64,000 nt of DNA from Fermentimonas sp. (GTDB lineage Bacteria; Bacteroidota; Bacteroidia; Bacteroidales; Dysgonomonadaceae), in the NCBI GenBank assembly GCA_015478775.1, contig JADMKP010000010.1, positions 360,593 to 424,592 on the forward strand, read 5' to 3'. A program made the position numbers and the translations under genes. A model generated the notes under the pieces. That model was not told the origin of the DNA, searched no databases, and was given only the letters and a program-made list of their open reading frames with translations. Every line of letters begins with the position of its first letter. Positions within the stretch are counted from its first letter, which is position 1. Positions 28,295 through 38,551 of this stretch are shown piece by piece.

Positions 28295-29479
28295 ATGTTG
28301 AAATCGTTACGAACTGAAGACTGGGTTGCAACCATTATTGGGGCAGTCATATTGGTACTTGTGGTAATTGCACCCTCTATCATGTGGAACAAAATATATA
28401 TGTCAATAATTATTGCACTACTAGCATATTTGGGTTATCTTTTTATGGGTAATAAGGATAAAGGTCAATTTTTTATCTCCTTTGCATTTATTTATGTTTT
28501 AGCACAATTGGCCAGCTATTTATCATCACTTGCTTCTATTAAAACTATTGGTTTAGAATCAGTTTTCTTTGCAGTATTAATAGGATTGGTTATTAGAAAT
28601 ACTGTGGGTCTCCCAAAATTGCTTGAGTCTGCAGTAAGAAGTGAGTATTACATAAAAGCAGGTTTGGTAATTTTAGGAAGCTCAATTCTATTTAAAGAAA
28701 TTATGAGAGCGGGTGCACTAGGAATGGTTCAGGCACTTATAGTGGTACTTGCAGTTTGGTATTTTAGTTTTTGGATTGCAACCAAAGCATTTAAGATTGA
28801 TAAAGAAATGTCTATGTTGCTTTCTAGTTCAGTGTCAATTTGCGGTGTTTCTGCAGCTATTGCAACAAGTGGTGCTATAAAAGGAGATCCTAAGAAGCTA
28901 TCATTTGTAATTTCACTAGTACTGATTGTTGCCATCCCTATGATGTATCTTCTGCCATATCTGGCAGGACTCATGGGACTCACACAAGAAGTTGCAGGAG
29001 CGTGGCTAGGTGGCACGATTGATACCACAGCAGCCGTAGTAGCATCCGGCAAGTTTATTGGTGAAACAGCCGAACAATATAGTGTAATTATTAAATCGGC
29101 GCAAAACGTGTTACTTGGTGTAGCAGCTTTTGTTATTTCTATTTACTGGTCCTATAAAGGAACCAATAACGAAATAAGACCAACCGGCAGAGTACTTTGG
29201 GATAGATTTCCAAAGTTTGTATTAGGGTTTCTTGTTGCCTCGCTTATATTTAGCTTTGCTTTTGATATGGAAACAGGTAAAGAATTGTCGCGTATAGCCA
29301 ACAGAGGCTCAAGGGAGTTATTATTCTCATTAGCTTTTATTTGTATAGGACTTGAGACAGACTTCCGCTATATCTTTAAGAAGGAGAACTCAAAATACAT
29401 ATGGTCGTTTCTTACAGCACAAACATTTAATGTAATTATCACTCTCTTAGTTGCTTGGCTATTGTTCTCTCAATCATAA
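28295..29479 (+). CDS. YeiH family putative sulfate exporter (UPF0324)
   Basis: The 394-residue integral membrane protein has about ten to eleven hydrophobic segments and the YeiH-type sequences SSVSICGVSAAIATSGAIKGDPKK (near 180) and GGTIDTTAAVVASGKFIGE (near 240). The family is annotated as sulfate exporters in databases; experimental support is thin. It is longer at the N-terminus than the usual 340 residues. A TATTTTTG box at 28223-28230 may be its -7 element. Its last six bases overlap the end of the convergent sixA-type gene. Confidence 0.88.
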   Translation: MLKSLRTEDWVATIIGAVILVLVVIAPSIMWNKIYMSIIIALLAYLGYLFMGNKDKGQFFISFAFIYVLAQLASYLSSLASIKTIGLESVFFAVLIGLVIRNTVGLPKLLESAVRSEYYIKAGLVILGSSILFKEIMRAGALGMVQALIVVLAVWYFSFWIATKAFKIDKEMSMLLSSSVSICGVSAAIATSGAIKGDPKKLSFVISLVLIVAIPMMYLLPYLAGLMGLTQEVAGAWLGGTIDTTAAVVASGKFIGETAEQYSVIIKSAQNVLLGVAAFVISIYWSYKGTNNEIRPTGRVLWDRFPKFVLGFLVASLIFSFAFDMETGKELSRIANRGSRELLFSLAFICIGLETDFRYIFKKENSKYIWSFLTAQTFNVIITLLVAWLLFSQS

Positions 29480-29962
29480 CTCTTTAGCTACCTTCAACCA
29501 TTTGAAATTTGCATGCTCTGTTGTTATGTCTTGCCAAGACTCAACATTAAATTCGAAGCATGCAGTTGATGAGGTAGGTAAATTATCGAGGTTTACACCT
29601 AATATATTTATCAAGTCAGTAAGCCCAGGATTATGACCTATGAAAACGCAACTATTTATATTATCGGGTAATTTAGAAATTACATTCATAATCCAGCGTG
29701 CCGGTGCAAAGTATAGATTCTGATCGGTTTGAATATTATCTATAGAGTATTCCATACCTTCTGCTGCCAGTATAGCTGTTTCATGTGCTCTTTTTGCAGA
29801 TGATGAGAGAATTAAATCGGGAGTTCCGTTTTTCTTGTTAATAAATGCACCCATATCAGAAGCATTTTTTCTTCCTCTTTCCGTTAGAGTTCTATCGTAA
29901 TCATCTTTTGCCATTGTGTCTTGTTCTGCTTTACCGTGGCGGAAGATAATAAGTTGTTTCAT
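29474..29962 (-). CDS. SixA-type histidine phosphatase
   Basis: The 162-residue protein is a small histidine phosphatase. It carries the RHG motif (IIFRHGKAE, catalytic His9), a second Arg in SSSAKRAHETA (about 55-65) and the second catalytic His in FIGHNPGLTDLI (about 114-125). E. coli SixA removes phosphate from phosphohistidine in ArcB or the nitrogen PTS. No such partner is visible here, so the substrate is open. Its gene converges with yeiH. Confidence 0.88.
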   Translation of the reverse strand: MKQLIIFRHGKAEQDTMAKDDYDRTLTERGRKNASDMGAFINKKNGTPDLILSSSAKRAHETAILAAEGMEYSIDNIQTDQNLYFAPARWIMNVISKLPDNINSCVFIGHNPGLTDLINILGVNLDNLPTSSTACFEFNVESWQDITTEHANFKWLKVAKEL

Positions 29963-30157
29963 ATATTTATTAATTTATTTAGTAGTTTGCATATGCATAA
30001 AACTGACTACAAATTTAGTTATAATATTTCAGTTTGATTTCATTTTATTTTTTGTCTAACAACACAATTCACTCCAATTAATTATTTTCACTTCATCTTC
30101 ATCTATTAATCAAACCTTTATTACTATTTTTGATTTTCGAAACATATAATTATAATT

Positions 30158-30964
30158 ATGACAAAAAGAATCAGAGTTACAGTAGGAATTATTGCTGCAA
30201 TAATAATCTTATTGCTGATTGGATTTATTTATAGTACTTTCTTTAGACCTCAATATGGAACCAGTTCAAATGTAGTTGGAGTTATAACACTAAGTCTAGT
30301 TATAGGTGCAATTATAACTTATTTATCGTTACAATTAAGGCAAGCCAGAAATAGCACAGTCTCTACCAAAACCTCCTCTCACACAGTAATTGAAAGCATA
30401 AAAAGAGTTTTCAAAATAGTTGTTGCAGAGGGACAAATGAATGAGATATTTAACTATGAGAATACAATAAGGCTACTTAAAGTTATTCCTTCTACAAAAA
30501 AGGCATTAGTTATTGTGCGTGCAAATGTCTTAATTGGATATGACGTAAATAAGTGTAAATGGGAAATTGATGAAGAGAAAAGAGTGATTAAATTGATGAA
30601 TTTTCCCAAGCCTGAGATATTATCATTAGAAACCGACTTCAATTACTATTATTTTGAAGATGATTTATTTAATTTCATTAGCAGAAAAGATCTTCAAGAA
30701 ATTCAGTATCTGGCAAAAGAACAAGTAAAGAAATCAGTACTTCAAAGTGATTTATTGAAGATTGCATCCGAACAGATGAAGCTTTTGATAGGAGAGATTA
30801 CAACATTAAACAATTGGCAAATAGAGAATATAGCTCTTATAGATGATTATAGTTATCCTAAGGATGTGGTAGAAAAAATAGATGAGCCGAAAGAATCAAC
30901 TCATCTACTAAAAAAGATTAACCTGCTTGAAAAAGCTGCAAGTATTTTAAAAATTAAAATTTAA
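30158..30964 (+). CDS. DUF4230 domain-containing membrane-anchored protein
   Basis: The 268-residue protein has two N-terminal membrane segments (about 8-28 and 39-58) and a soluble domain of the DUF4230 type (about 80-235): VFKIVVAEGQMNEIFNYE, then ALVIVRANVLIGYDVNKC and a helical tail with EQVKKSVLQSDLLKIA. The function of the family is unknown. It is divergent from the sixA-type gene and followed by a tandem repeat. A TATTTTTG box at 30125-30132 may be its -7 element. Confidence 0.82.
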   Translation: MTKRIRVTVGIIAAIIILLLIGFIYSTFFRPQYGTSSNVVGVITLSLVIGAIITYLSLQLRQARNSTVSTKTSSHTVIESIKRVFKIVVAEGQMNEIFNYENTIRLLKVIPSTKKALVIVRANVLIGYDVNKCKWEIDEEKRVIKLMNFPKPEILSLETDFNYYYFEDDLFNFISRKDLQEIQYLAKEQVKKSVLQSDLLKIASEQMKLLIGEITTLNNWQIENIALIDDYSYPKDVVEKIDEPKESTHLLKKINLLEKAASILKIKI

Positions 30965-30965
30965 A

Positions 30966-31070
30966 ACTAGTTATTCTAAAACATATTATTTTAAATCCAA
31001 TTACTCTAAATCCAATTACTCTAAATTTTACTATACTAAGACTAGTTATACTAAATCTTGCCAATCTAAA
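30966..31070. repeat. seven degenerate 15-bp tandem repeats at the 3' end of tdh
   Basis: The stretch divides exactly into seven 15-base units, five ending CTAAA, one TTAAA and one CTAAG. The third and fourth (30996-31025, TCCAATTACTCTAAA) are identical. The last unit and half of the sixth lie inside the tdh coding end. A related unit, TCCAATTCTACTAAA, covers the kbl stop codon at 32244-32258. Confidence 0.75.
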
Positions 31071-32080
31071 ATCACTTTACCGCACTGGCCTGTTTCCATT
31101 ATATCAAAGCCTTTCTGAAAATCATTTACACTAAAACGATGTGAAATAATTGGTGTTAAATCAAGCCCCGAAATCAACATTTGCTCCATTTGATACCATG
31201 TTTCCCACATCTCGCGACCATAAATGCCCTTAAGTGTAAGTGACTTGAAGATGATTTTATCCCAAGCGACTGTCGTTGAATTAGGAAGTATACCTAATAA
31301 AGAAATCTTAGAACCATTATACATATTTTCAATCATTTCTTTAAATCCTGCAGAAGACCCCGACATTTCAAGACCAACATCAAATCCTCTCATACCTAAA
31401 CTCTTTACAGCTTGAGCAACCGTTTCTCCCTTTGAAAGATTAACTGTAACCGTAGCACCCATTTTCTTAGCAATATTAAGTCTATACTCACTAAAATCGC
31501 TAACCACAATATATCGTGCACCTGCAAATTTACATATTGCAGTAGCCATGCTACCTATAAGACCTACCCCAGTTATAAGCACATCTTCTGCAATTAGTGG
31601 AAATGAAAGAGCTGTATGAGTTGCATTACCAAATGGGTCCATAATTGATACAATGTCATCAGGTATGCGACTATCTACTTTTACTACGTTTGCAGCAGGC
31701 AGTGATAGATACTCGGCAAAGGCGCCATCTCTATTGACACCTACACCTATAGTATTTTCGCAAACATGTAGTTTCCCTCTTCTGCAATTTCTACAATGGC
31801 CACAAGCAATATGACCTTCGCCAGTAACTCGATCACCAATCTTTATATTTTCTACACCACTTCCCATATCAACAATTTCTCCAACATATTCATGACCAAT
31901 AGTCATTGGAGTTTTAATTGTCTTCTGAGACCATTCATCCCATTTGTATATATGTAAGTCGGTACCACATATAGATGTTTTCTTTATTTTAATTAAAACA
32001 TCATTCACTCCAATTGATGGAATTGGCAACTCTTCCATCCAAAGTCCCTTTTCTGGTCTTAACTTTACTAATGCTTTCAT
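31046..32080 (-). CDS. tdh: L-threonine 3-dehydrogenase
   Basis: The 344-residue zinc-dependent alcohol dehydrogenase family enzyme oxidises L-threonine to 2-amino-3-ketobutyrate with NAD+. The catalytic zinc site is seen in [15 protein letters not shown] (Cys38) and GHEYVGEIV (His63, Glu64). The structural zinc site is [15 protein letters not shown] (four Cys, about 93-107). The nucleotide-binding GVGLIGSMA lies near 171. The threonine-specific [11 protein letters not shown] and the neighbouring kbl gene settle the substrate. tdh lies 173 bases downstream of kbl on the same strand. Confidence 0.95.
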   Translation of the reverse strand: MKALVKLRPEKGLWMEELPIPSIGVNDVLIKIKKTSICGTDLHIYKWDEWSQKTIKTPMTIGHEYVGEIVDMGSGVENIKIGDRVTGEGHIACGHCRNCRRGKLHVCENTIGVGVNRDGAFAEYLSLPAANVVKVDSRIPDDIVSIMDPFGNATHTALSFPLIAEDVLITGVGLIGSMATAICKFAGARYIVVSDFSEYRLNIAKKMGATVTVNLSKGETVAQAVKSLGMRGFDVGLEMSGSSAGFKEMIENMYNGSKISLLGILPNSTTVAWDKIIFKSLTLKGIYGREMWETWYQMEQMLISGLDLTPIISHRFSVNDFQKGFDIMETGQCGKVILDWQDLV

Positions 32081-32085
32081 GTTTT

Positions 32086-32150
32086 TCTAGTTTCTAATTA
32101 CTGATCCTATAGTTTTATCTAGTGTTGTCTAGTTTCTATTTTACTGATTT
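32086..32150. repeat. imperfect direct repeat between kbl and tdh
   Basis: TCTAGTTTCTAATTACTGAT at 32086 is repeated 42 bases later, at 32128, with a one-base insertion. The rest of the 173-base gap is AT-rich without an ORF. Confidence 0.6.
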
Positions 32151-32253
32151 ACTACATATATCAACCTATGTATCCGACAGTTTCAAGTATTATATGATAT
32201 GGTATGATTCAATAATACTCAGTTTAAATATAGTTTAATCCAATCCAATTCTA

Positions 32254-33441
32254 CTAAATTACTTTTAATTCTTTACCTACTTTAATAAACGCTTCAATAG
32301 CTTTATCAAGATGCTCACGTTCGTGTCCTGCAGAAAGCTGAACTCTGATTCGTGCTTCATCCTTAGGCACCACTGGGTAATAGAAGCCGGTTACGTAAAT
32401 CCCTTCTTTCAGCAACTCCTCTGCATATTGTTGAGATAGTTTTGCATCATAAAGCATAACTGCACAAATTGCCGATTGAGTAGGCTTAATATCAAAGCCT
32501 GCCTCCTTCATTCTCGAAATAAAGTATTCTACATTTACATGCAACTTGTCTTGCAGGTCGTTGGTCTCTTCAAGCATATTAAAAGCCTCAACCCCCGATG
32601 CAGCCACCATAGGTGGAATAGAGTTTGAAAACAGATAAGGTCTGGAACGTTGACGAAGCATATCTATGATTTCCTTTCTTCCGGTTGTGAACCCTCCAAT
32701 TGCACCTCCAAAAGCCTTACCAAGCGTTCCGGTAATTATATCAACCTCTCCCAGCAAGTTATAAAGCTCAGATATGCCTTTGCCTTTTTCGCCTACTACA
32801 CCAGCCGAATGACTTTCATCAACCATTACAAGTGCGTCATACTTTTTGGCAAGTTCCATTATTTTGTCTAATGGGGCTACATTACCATCCATAGAAAAAA
32901 CACCATCTGTAACAATTATTCGAAAACGCTGAGATTGAGCTTCTTTTAGCTTTTCTTCCAAATCATTCACGTCGGCATTAGCATATCTATACCTTTTTGC
33001 TTTACATAAACGCACACCATCAATAATAGAAGCATGATTTAAAGAGTCTGATATTATTGCATCCTCATCTGTAAATAATGGCTCAAACAAACCACCATTT
33101 GCATCAAAACAAGAAGCATACAGTATAGTATCTTCGGTATGAAAAAATCTACTTATGGTATTCTCTAGCTCTTTGTGATAATCTTGCGTACCACAAATAA
33201 AACGCACAGATGACATACCATAACCACGGTTGTCGAGAGCATTCTTAGCAGCACTAATTAGTCGCGGATGATCAGAAAGCCCCAGATAATTATTTGCACA
33301 GAAATTTAAAACCTCTTGCCCTGTTTCTACTTTTATCTTTGCACTTTGTGGGGTAACTATAATTCTTTCATTCTTGTATAACCCCGCTTCTTGAATGTTT
33401 TTTAGTTCATCTATTAGGTGTTTTTTTATATTCCCGTACAT
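32254..33441 (-). CDS. kbl: glycine C-acetyltransferase (2-amino-3-ketobutyrate CoA ligase)
   Basis: The 395-residue PLP enzyme splits 2-amino-3-ketobutyrate with CoA into glycine and acetyl-CoA, the step after threonine dehydrogenase. Family features: CANNYLGLSDHP near 47-58, the substrate loop GMSSVRFICGTQDYHKELE, DESHSAGVVGEKGKG (about 205-219), and the PLP lysine in ITGTLGKAFGGAIGGF (about 237-252). The pairing with tdh separates it from the related KBL-like serine palmitoyltransferases and BioF. A TACATTTG box on the minus strand at 33492-33499 could be its -7 element. Confidence 0.95.
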   Translation of the reverse strand: MYGNIKKHLIDELKNIQEAGLYKNERIIVTPQSAKIKVETGQEVLNFCANNYLGLSDHPRLISAAKNALDNRGYGMSSVRFICGTQDYHKELENTISRFFHTEDTILYASCFDANGGLFEPLFTDEDAIISDSLNHASIIDGVRLCKAKRYRYANADVNDLEEKLKEAQSQRFRIIVTDGVFSMDGNVAPLDKIMELAKKYDALVMVDESHSAGVVGEKGKGISELYNLLGEVDIITGTLGKAFGGAIGGFTTGRKEIIDMLRQRSRPYLFSNSIPPMVAASGVEAFNMLEETNDLQDKLHVNVEYFISRMKEAGFDIKPTQSAICAVMLYDAKLSQQYAEELLKEGIYVTGFYYPVVPKDEARIRVQLSAGHEREHLDKAIEAFIKVGKELKVI

Positions 33442-33521
33442 GTCATTATAATTTTATAGTTGTTTAGATACAATAATATTTATATGTTTCTCAAATGTAA
33501 ATAAAAGGAAGGAATCATTTG

Positions 33522-33605
33522 TTCTAATGGATTAATGATGTTGACACTATCAGAAGAAGGTTCTAATCTATTAATGATGTTTGTACTAATCGATTAAAGA
33601 AGAGG
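33522..33605. repeat. imperfect direct repeat of about 40 bp over the rmuC stop codon
   Basis: TTCTAATGGATTAATGATGT (from 33522) and TTCTAATCTATTAATGATGT (from 33561) start two copies that both end in AGAAGAGG-like sequence. The second copy covers the last codons of rmuC. Confidence 0.65.
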
Positions 33606-34818
33606 GGAGAGATTTTTTTGTTTTCACTCCCAACTCGCGCAGTTTCTCTGCCTGGCCAATAAGATTACCCCTACCCATTTTTAATTGAGAATATGCGTTA
33701 TTATAGCTCTTTTTTGCTCTTTCAAGATGTGTATCAATTTCCGTAAGTGATGCTACAAAGTTAACAAGCTTATCATAAAGTGCCGCACCCCTGTCTGCAA
33801 TCTCAATAGCATTTCGGTTCTGATATTCTCTTTTCCACAGATCTGAGATAAGCTTAAGTGCAGCAATAAGGTTGGTGGGACTAATCAACAGAATCTTTTT
33901 GTCATAAGCATACTGCCACAGTTTCTCCTCATGTTGCAATGCTAGCAAGTAAGCAGGTTCATTAGGAATAAACATCATCACAAAATCTAGCGTTTCAGCA
34001 TAATCTTGATAACTTTTAATACTTAGCTCGTCGATATGTTTTTTTACCGAACGTAAATGATCACGTATAAACACCTTCTGCTCATCAGCATCATTACTAC
34101 CAACATAATTAGCATATGCAGTAAGCGAAACCTTAGAGTCTATTATCACATTTCTTTTGTCGGGATAGGCAATAATCACGTCTGGTTGCATTTTAATGCC
34201 ATTTTCATTAACCAGATAGGTGCCATCTGCATCTTTTAAAAACTCCTGAACAAAATACTCTCTATCTTTTGCCAGTCCCGAACCTTCTAAGATATTTTCA
34301 AGTATCATCTGACCCCAATCGCCTTGAATCTTAGAATTACCTTTAAGCGCTTGCGTAAGATTATTAGCTTCGCTACTAAGCTTATCGTTCAAATCTCTGA
34401 GATTCTTTAGCTCAAGACCAAGCGAAAACCGTTCACGCGACTCACTCATATAAATTTCTTCCACCTTCTTGCGAAACATATCTATGTTATCACCAAAAGG
34501 CCTCAGTATTGAGTCGAGGTTAACCCTATTAAGATTAGTAAACTTCTCGCTCTTCTCGTCAAGAATTTTAGAAGCAATATTTTCAAACTCAAGGTTCAGT
34601 TGCCTATGAAGTCCTGCAATTTCATTTTTTCTTGCCTCAATACTTTCGTTCAGTTTCTCGTTAGCAATTCTCAAATCGCTTTTAAGGGTGTAATTCATTT
34701 CCAACAAGTTGTTGTATTCAACTTTAGAAACCGACTTAGATTTTGTAAACAATGAAGCAATAATCCAAGCTATAATACCACCAGCAACAAAAGCAAAGAC
34801 AATATAAATCTGGATCAT
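33586..34818 (-). CDS. rmuC: DNA recombination protein RmuC
   Basis: The 410-residue protein has an N-terminal membrane anchor (about 3-22), a long coiled coil (about 35-150) and an RmuC domain (about 160-365) with [17 protein letters not shown], then [18 protein letters not shown] and [12 protein letters not shown]. RmuC is a predicted nuclease-fold protein that limits inversions between short inverted repeats in E. coli. The presence of scars and repeats elsewhere in the window is not evidence on its activity. It lies 27 bases downstream of ribBA. Confidence 0.92.
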   Translation of the reverse strand: MIQIYIVFAFVAGGIIAWIIASLFTKSKSVSKVEYNNLLEMNYTLKSDLRIANEKLNESIEARKNEIAGLHRQLNLEFENIASKILDEKSEKFTNLNRVNLDSILRPFGDNIDMFRKKVEEIYMSESRERFSLGLELKNLRDLNDKLSSEANNLTQALKGNSKIQGDWGQMILENILEGSGLAKDREYFVQEFLKDADGTYLVNENGIKMQPDVIIAYPDKRNVIIDSKVSLTAYANYVGSNDADEQKVFIRDHLRSVKKHIDELSIKSYQDYAETLDFVMMFIPNEPAYLLALQHEEKLWQYAYDKKILLISPTNLIAALKLISDLWKREYQNRNAIEIADRGAALYDKLVNFVASLTEIDTHLERAKKSYNNAYSQLKMGRGNLIGQAEKLRELGVKTKKSLPSSLID

Positions 34819-34845
34819 ATTATATTTCTGAAATATATTCTATAA

Positions 34846-36066
34846 CTACTTAATATTTCTGAGAATGTGTCCCATTTTCTTCTTCTTAGTCTCCATATAA
34901 AACTGGTTAAACTCATTAGGAAAAACTTCTAATGGCACATTTTCTACTACTGTAAGTCCGTATGATTCAAGACCTATTCTCTTTTTTGGGTTATTGCTCA
35001 TCAATCGCATGTTTTTAATCTCAAGACTCCTCAATATCTGAGCACCCACACCGTAATCTCTTTCATCGGCCTGATATCCCAAGTGTAAGTTGGCATCAAC
35101 AGTGTCTAGTCCTTCTTCCTGTAATTTATAAGCTGCAGCTTTAGCCATAAGCCCAATACCTCTACCCTCCTGATTAAGATAAACTAAAACCCCTTTACCC
35201 TCTTTTTCTATAAGTTGAAGTGCTTTATGCAGCTGTTCGCCACACTCGCACCTCATTGATCCAAAAATATCTCCTGTCATACACGATGAGTGAACACGCA
35301 CTAAAACCGGCTCATCCTCTGTCCACTCACCTTTTATTAATGCAATATGCTCTTGCCCAGTTGCTTTTTGCAAGAAAGGAACCATTTTAAAATCCCCATA
35401 TTCAGTGGGAAGCTTAACCGACTCGCCTCTTTCTATAAGTGATTCAGTTTTGAGTCTATATTTAATTAAATCAGCGACAGACACAATCTTCAAATCAAAC
35501 TTCTTTGCCATAACCATAAGTTCAGGCAGTCTGGACATTGAGCCATCCTCATTTTTGATTTCAGCAAGAGCCCCTGCAGGATATAATCCTGCAAGACGTG
35601 CAAAATCTATTGTAGCCTCTGTATGACCCGCTCGCCGCAATACACCTCTTGATTGCGCCTTTAGAGGGAAAATATGTCCTGGGCGTCCAAAGTCTTCGGG
35701 TGCAGTCTCAGCTCGTGTAAGTGCTAATATCGTTTGCGCTCTGTCATAAGCAGAGATCCCGGTGGTGCAGCCATGAGTAAGTAAATCGATAGAAACAGTA
35801 AAAGGAGTTGCATGAACCGAAGTATTGTTAGTTACCATCATGGGCAAGTCCAGCTCTTCTGCTCTCTCTTTAGTTACTGGAGTACATATAAGCCCCCTTG
35901 CATAAGTTTCCAGAAAATTCACCTTTTCGGGTGTTATACATTCGGCAGCGATAATTAAATCACCTTCATTCTCTCTATCTTCATCATCAACTACAATGAT
36001 AAAGTTACCTTTCCTTATTTCTTCAATAGCCTCTTCAATGCTATCCAATATTATTTTTTCTTGCAT
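34846..36066 (-). CDS. ribBA: bifunctional DHBP synthase / GTP cyclohydrolase II
   Basis: The 406-residue fusion supplies both precursors of riboflavin. The N-terminal RibB part (about 1-203) has [12 protein letters not shown] (27-38) and [13 protein letters not shown]; it makes 3,4-dihydroxy-2-butanone 4-phosphate from ribulose 5-phosphate. The C-terminal RibA part (about 205-405) has the zinc ligands in [20 protein letters not shown] and NQEGRGIGL. The gene is three bases from the end of the lptF/G gene, so they are cotranscribed. No FMN riboswitch is seen. Confidence 0.95.
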   Translation of the reverse strand: MQEKIILDSIEEAIEEIRKGNFIIVVDDEDRENEGDLIIAAECITPEKVNFLETYARGLICTPVTKERAEELDLPMMVTNNTSVHATPFTVSIDLLTHGCTTGISAYDRAQTILALTRAETAPEDFGRPGHIFPLKAQSRGVLRRAGHTEATIDFARLAGLYPAGALAEIKNEDGSMSRLPELMVMAKKFDLKIVSVADLIKYRLKTESLIERGESVKLPTEYGDFKMVPFLQKATGQEHIALIKGEWTEDEPVLVRVHSSCMTGDIFGSMRCECGEQLHKALQLIEKEGKGVLVYLNQEGRGIGLMAKAAAYKLQEEGLDTVDANLHLGYQADERDYGVGAQILRSLEIKNMRLMSNNPKKRIGLESYGLTVVENVPLEVFPNEFNQFYMETKKKKMGHILRNIK

Positions 36067-36069
36067 AAT

Positions 36070-38034
36070 TCAATTTAAATTTAGTGCTGTTGTTGAACCA
36101 TCTCTTGCATATTTATTATGAAGCAAAGCATCTAATTCTCCATTTAATCTCTTGGTTGTCTTAAGATCATTTATAATTCTAAGATCAAATGGAATAGATA
36201 ATGTCCTTAAAATAATCCCAATGGGAAAAATAAACATACTTAACTTAGCAGGTAAGCTATTTGCTTTAAAGGGGCGAACATTTTTTATAATTACCGGATA
36301 CTCCTCAGCTTTCTTCAGCTCATCGTGATAAGATGAGTTGGATAACTGACCAAGTATATTTTCCAAGTCCCTTTTAATAGAGTAAAGTTCATCATCATAA
36401 CTGCTATCAGTCCAATATTTTTTATATGAGAATATACTATAATTTTCTATATATGAATTTATCTTTTCATTTAGAAAACTCAATTCAGTAGAAATCTCAG
36501 AGTAATTAGGTTTATCGATAACCACACTTTTAGCTGAGTATTTTCGTTTTTCACGAATAAAAAACAGTCTTTTAATGAAGCTGGTATATGTATCAACATT
36601 TAATATCACCGAATCATTCATTGCTTTATATGTAAGGAAAACCCCTATTGGTAGCAATATGAGAGCACTAAACCACATTCCAAACCAATGTTCCCATACA
36701 CCATCTCTTGTCATTTTATATCCCACATTATCTACTATATAATAAATTATAAATAGAATAACAGATATTACAATTGGAGTACCCAATCCACCTTTACGAA
36801 CAATTGACCCCAGAGGAGCACCAATGAAGAAAAATATCAAGCAAGTAAAAGGGATAGTAAACTTCCTGTGCCATTCTACCCAGTGCCTGTTTATTGTTTT
36901 TTGAGTAGTTGTTTTATTTAATGATTTAAACAAAAACTCATTGCTATTATTATCGGCTTTCATGAATGCATTTTGCATTATTGAAGACTGTTCATGCAAT
37001 TCTTTAGATTGAAGTAGGGTATCGGGTGATGGCACTATAACACCTGAGTTTATAGATGCAGTAATAACTGAGTCTTTCTTATCATTTGGATAACCGCTTC
37101 TAAAAGATAAATATGAATAGTTCTTCATCATATTTCTATCTACAATATTTACACTATCCAATATATGCTTCATCGAATCTATAGAAACAGACAACTTCGA
37201 TAAGTTTTTAGAAACATAGTTGCTAGTAGAGCTGCCCTCAATTACATCTTCGCCCATTCGTGAGAAATTGGCATCATAAGGAATCATCATTACCTTCTCT
37301 CTGAAGTTTTCTCTAGAGTATGGAACAAAATCCTGATCATACCTAACTGTTTTTCCCTGGTTCCAATTCTGAAATTGCTGACCACTGTACATTGTGAATA
37401 TCAGCATAGTTTTATCCTCATTAGAAGACATCCTGGCAGAGTCACAAACTATTACGGCCATGTTATTAAAACCACTTGCTATATCATATATCAATACGTC
37501 GTATAACATTCCAGTTTCCCTATCTTTATGCTCAACGTAAAGATTATAACCCTCAATTTCTTTATAAAAAACTCCTTCAGGTATATCAAGCTCCGGCGAA
37601 GCCTGCCTAATGGATATTAAAAGTGTGTAGAATTTTGTCTGGATTATGGGTATGGCATTATTCTGAAAAAAAAAGGCACCTACACTTATAGAAAAAATAA
37701 GGATTATAAGTGGTTTCATAATTCCAAGGAGAGGAATTCCGGCCGATTTAATTGCAAGTAGTTCTAAATTTTCGCCCAAACTACCAAAAACCATTAAAGA
37801 AGCTAATAGTATTGACAATGGAAGCGCAAGAGGTATAAGGTTAAGTGCAGCATATAAAAACATTTCGCCCAGTACATTTAAGCCCAAACCTTTACCTACC
37901 ATATCTTCAACGTATTTCCAAAGAAATTGCATCAACACCAAGAATAGGCATATTACAAATGTCATTAGAAATACAGGAATAAAGGTCTTTAGAATATAAC
38001 TGTATAAGCGTTTTATGTGGAAATCTTTTCTCAT
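36070..38034 (-). CDS. LptF/LptG family LPS export permease
   Basis: The 654-residue protein belongs to the YjgP/YjgQ family, the permease part of the LPS transport system that moves LPS from the inner membrane toward the outer membrane. Three membrane segments at the N-terminus (about 13-35, 55-80 and 100-122) and three near 400-480 flank a periplasmic domain. It is much longer than the usual 360 residues: a charged cytoplasmic extension of about 170 residues follows the last helix. Whether it is LptF or LptG cannot be told from this window. Confidence 0.87.
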   Translation of the reverse strand: MRKDFHIKRLYSYILKTFIPVFLMTFVICLFLVLMQFLWKYVEDMVGKGLGLNVLGEMFLYAALNLIPLALPLSILLASLMVFGSLGENLELLAIKSAGIPLLGIMKPLIILIFSISVGAFFFQNNAIPIIQTKFYTLLISIRQASPELDIPEGVFYKEIEGYNLYVEHKDRETGMLYDVLIYDIASGFNNMAVIVCDSARMSSNEDKTMLIFTMYSGQQFQNWNQGKTVRYDQDFVPYSRENFREKVMMIPYDANFSRMGEDVIEGSSTSNYVSKNLSKLSVSIDSMKHILDSVNIVDRNMMKNYSYLSFRSGYPNDKKDSVITASINSGVIVPSPDTLLQSKELHEQSSIMQNAFMKADNNSNEFLFKSLNKTTTQKTINRHWVEWHRKFTIPFTCLIFFFIGAPLGSIVRKGGLGTPIVISVILFIIYYIVDNVGYKMTRDGVWEHWFGMWFSALILLPIGVFLTYKAMNDSVILNVDTYTSFIKRLFFIREKRKYSAKSVVIDKPNYSEISTELSFLNEKINSYIENYSIFSYKKYWTDSSYDDELYSIKRDLENILGQLSNSSYHDELKKAEEYPVIIKNVRPFKANSLPAKLSMFIFPIGIILRTLSIPFDLRIINDLKTTKRLNGELDALLHNKYARDGSTTALNLN

Positions 38035-38089
38035 TAACAGTACAAAAAGAGACTTGTTTTAACTCTCTGCAAAGATAATAAAAAAGAAG

Positions 38090-38479
38090 CTACAATACAC
38101 CAAGTCTTCTCTTCATCTCTTCAACCTGAGACTCCCATAGAGTGATAGCATCACCTTTATCATCGGGCTCGGCAAAGTCAGTAACTTCTAGAGTCATATC
38201 TCCCGTTAAATCAAGTTTTCTCAACCTGAATTCAAAATAAATTGATTCATCATCATCAATCCATCTGTATCGAACACTAACTTGTGGCTTGCTTTGTACA
38301 ATAACTGCCTGGCTATTACTTTTGCCCCATGTAAAAGTATAAACAGACTCTGTTTCATTCATGGCAACTTCATCTGCAAACCATTCCGAAAGACCATCTA
38401 TCTGACTGATCATGCGCCATAGGCTACTTTGACTGGCGCTACCCATAAGAAACTCGATATGGAATTTTTCTTGTAACAT
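38090..38479 (-). CDS. START-like domain protein
   Basis: The 129-residue protein matches the small START-like (AHSA1/SRPBCC) domain family seen in Bacteroidetes: FHIEFLMGSASQSSLWRMIS at the start, then WFADEVAM, and EVTDFAEPDDKGDAITLWES near the end. Such domains bind hydrophobic ligands, but no ligand is known for this one. It lies 55 bases upstream of the lptF/G gene on the same strand. Confidence 0.8.
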   Translation of the reverse strand: MLQEKFHIEFLMGSASQSSLWRMISQIDGLSEWFADEVAMNETESVYTFTWGKSNSQAVIVQSKPQVSVRYRWIDDDESIYFEFRLRKLDLTGDMTLEVTDFAEPDDKGDAITLWESQVEEMKRRLGVL

Positions 38480-38551
38480 GGATTATTTTAAAAATGAGTC
38501 ACAATATACAACATTTTTTAGATTATTCCATATCGAGTCGGCTTATTTGTA

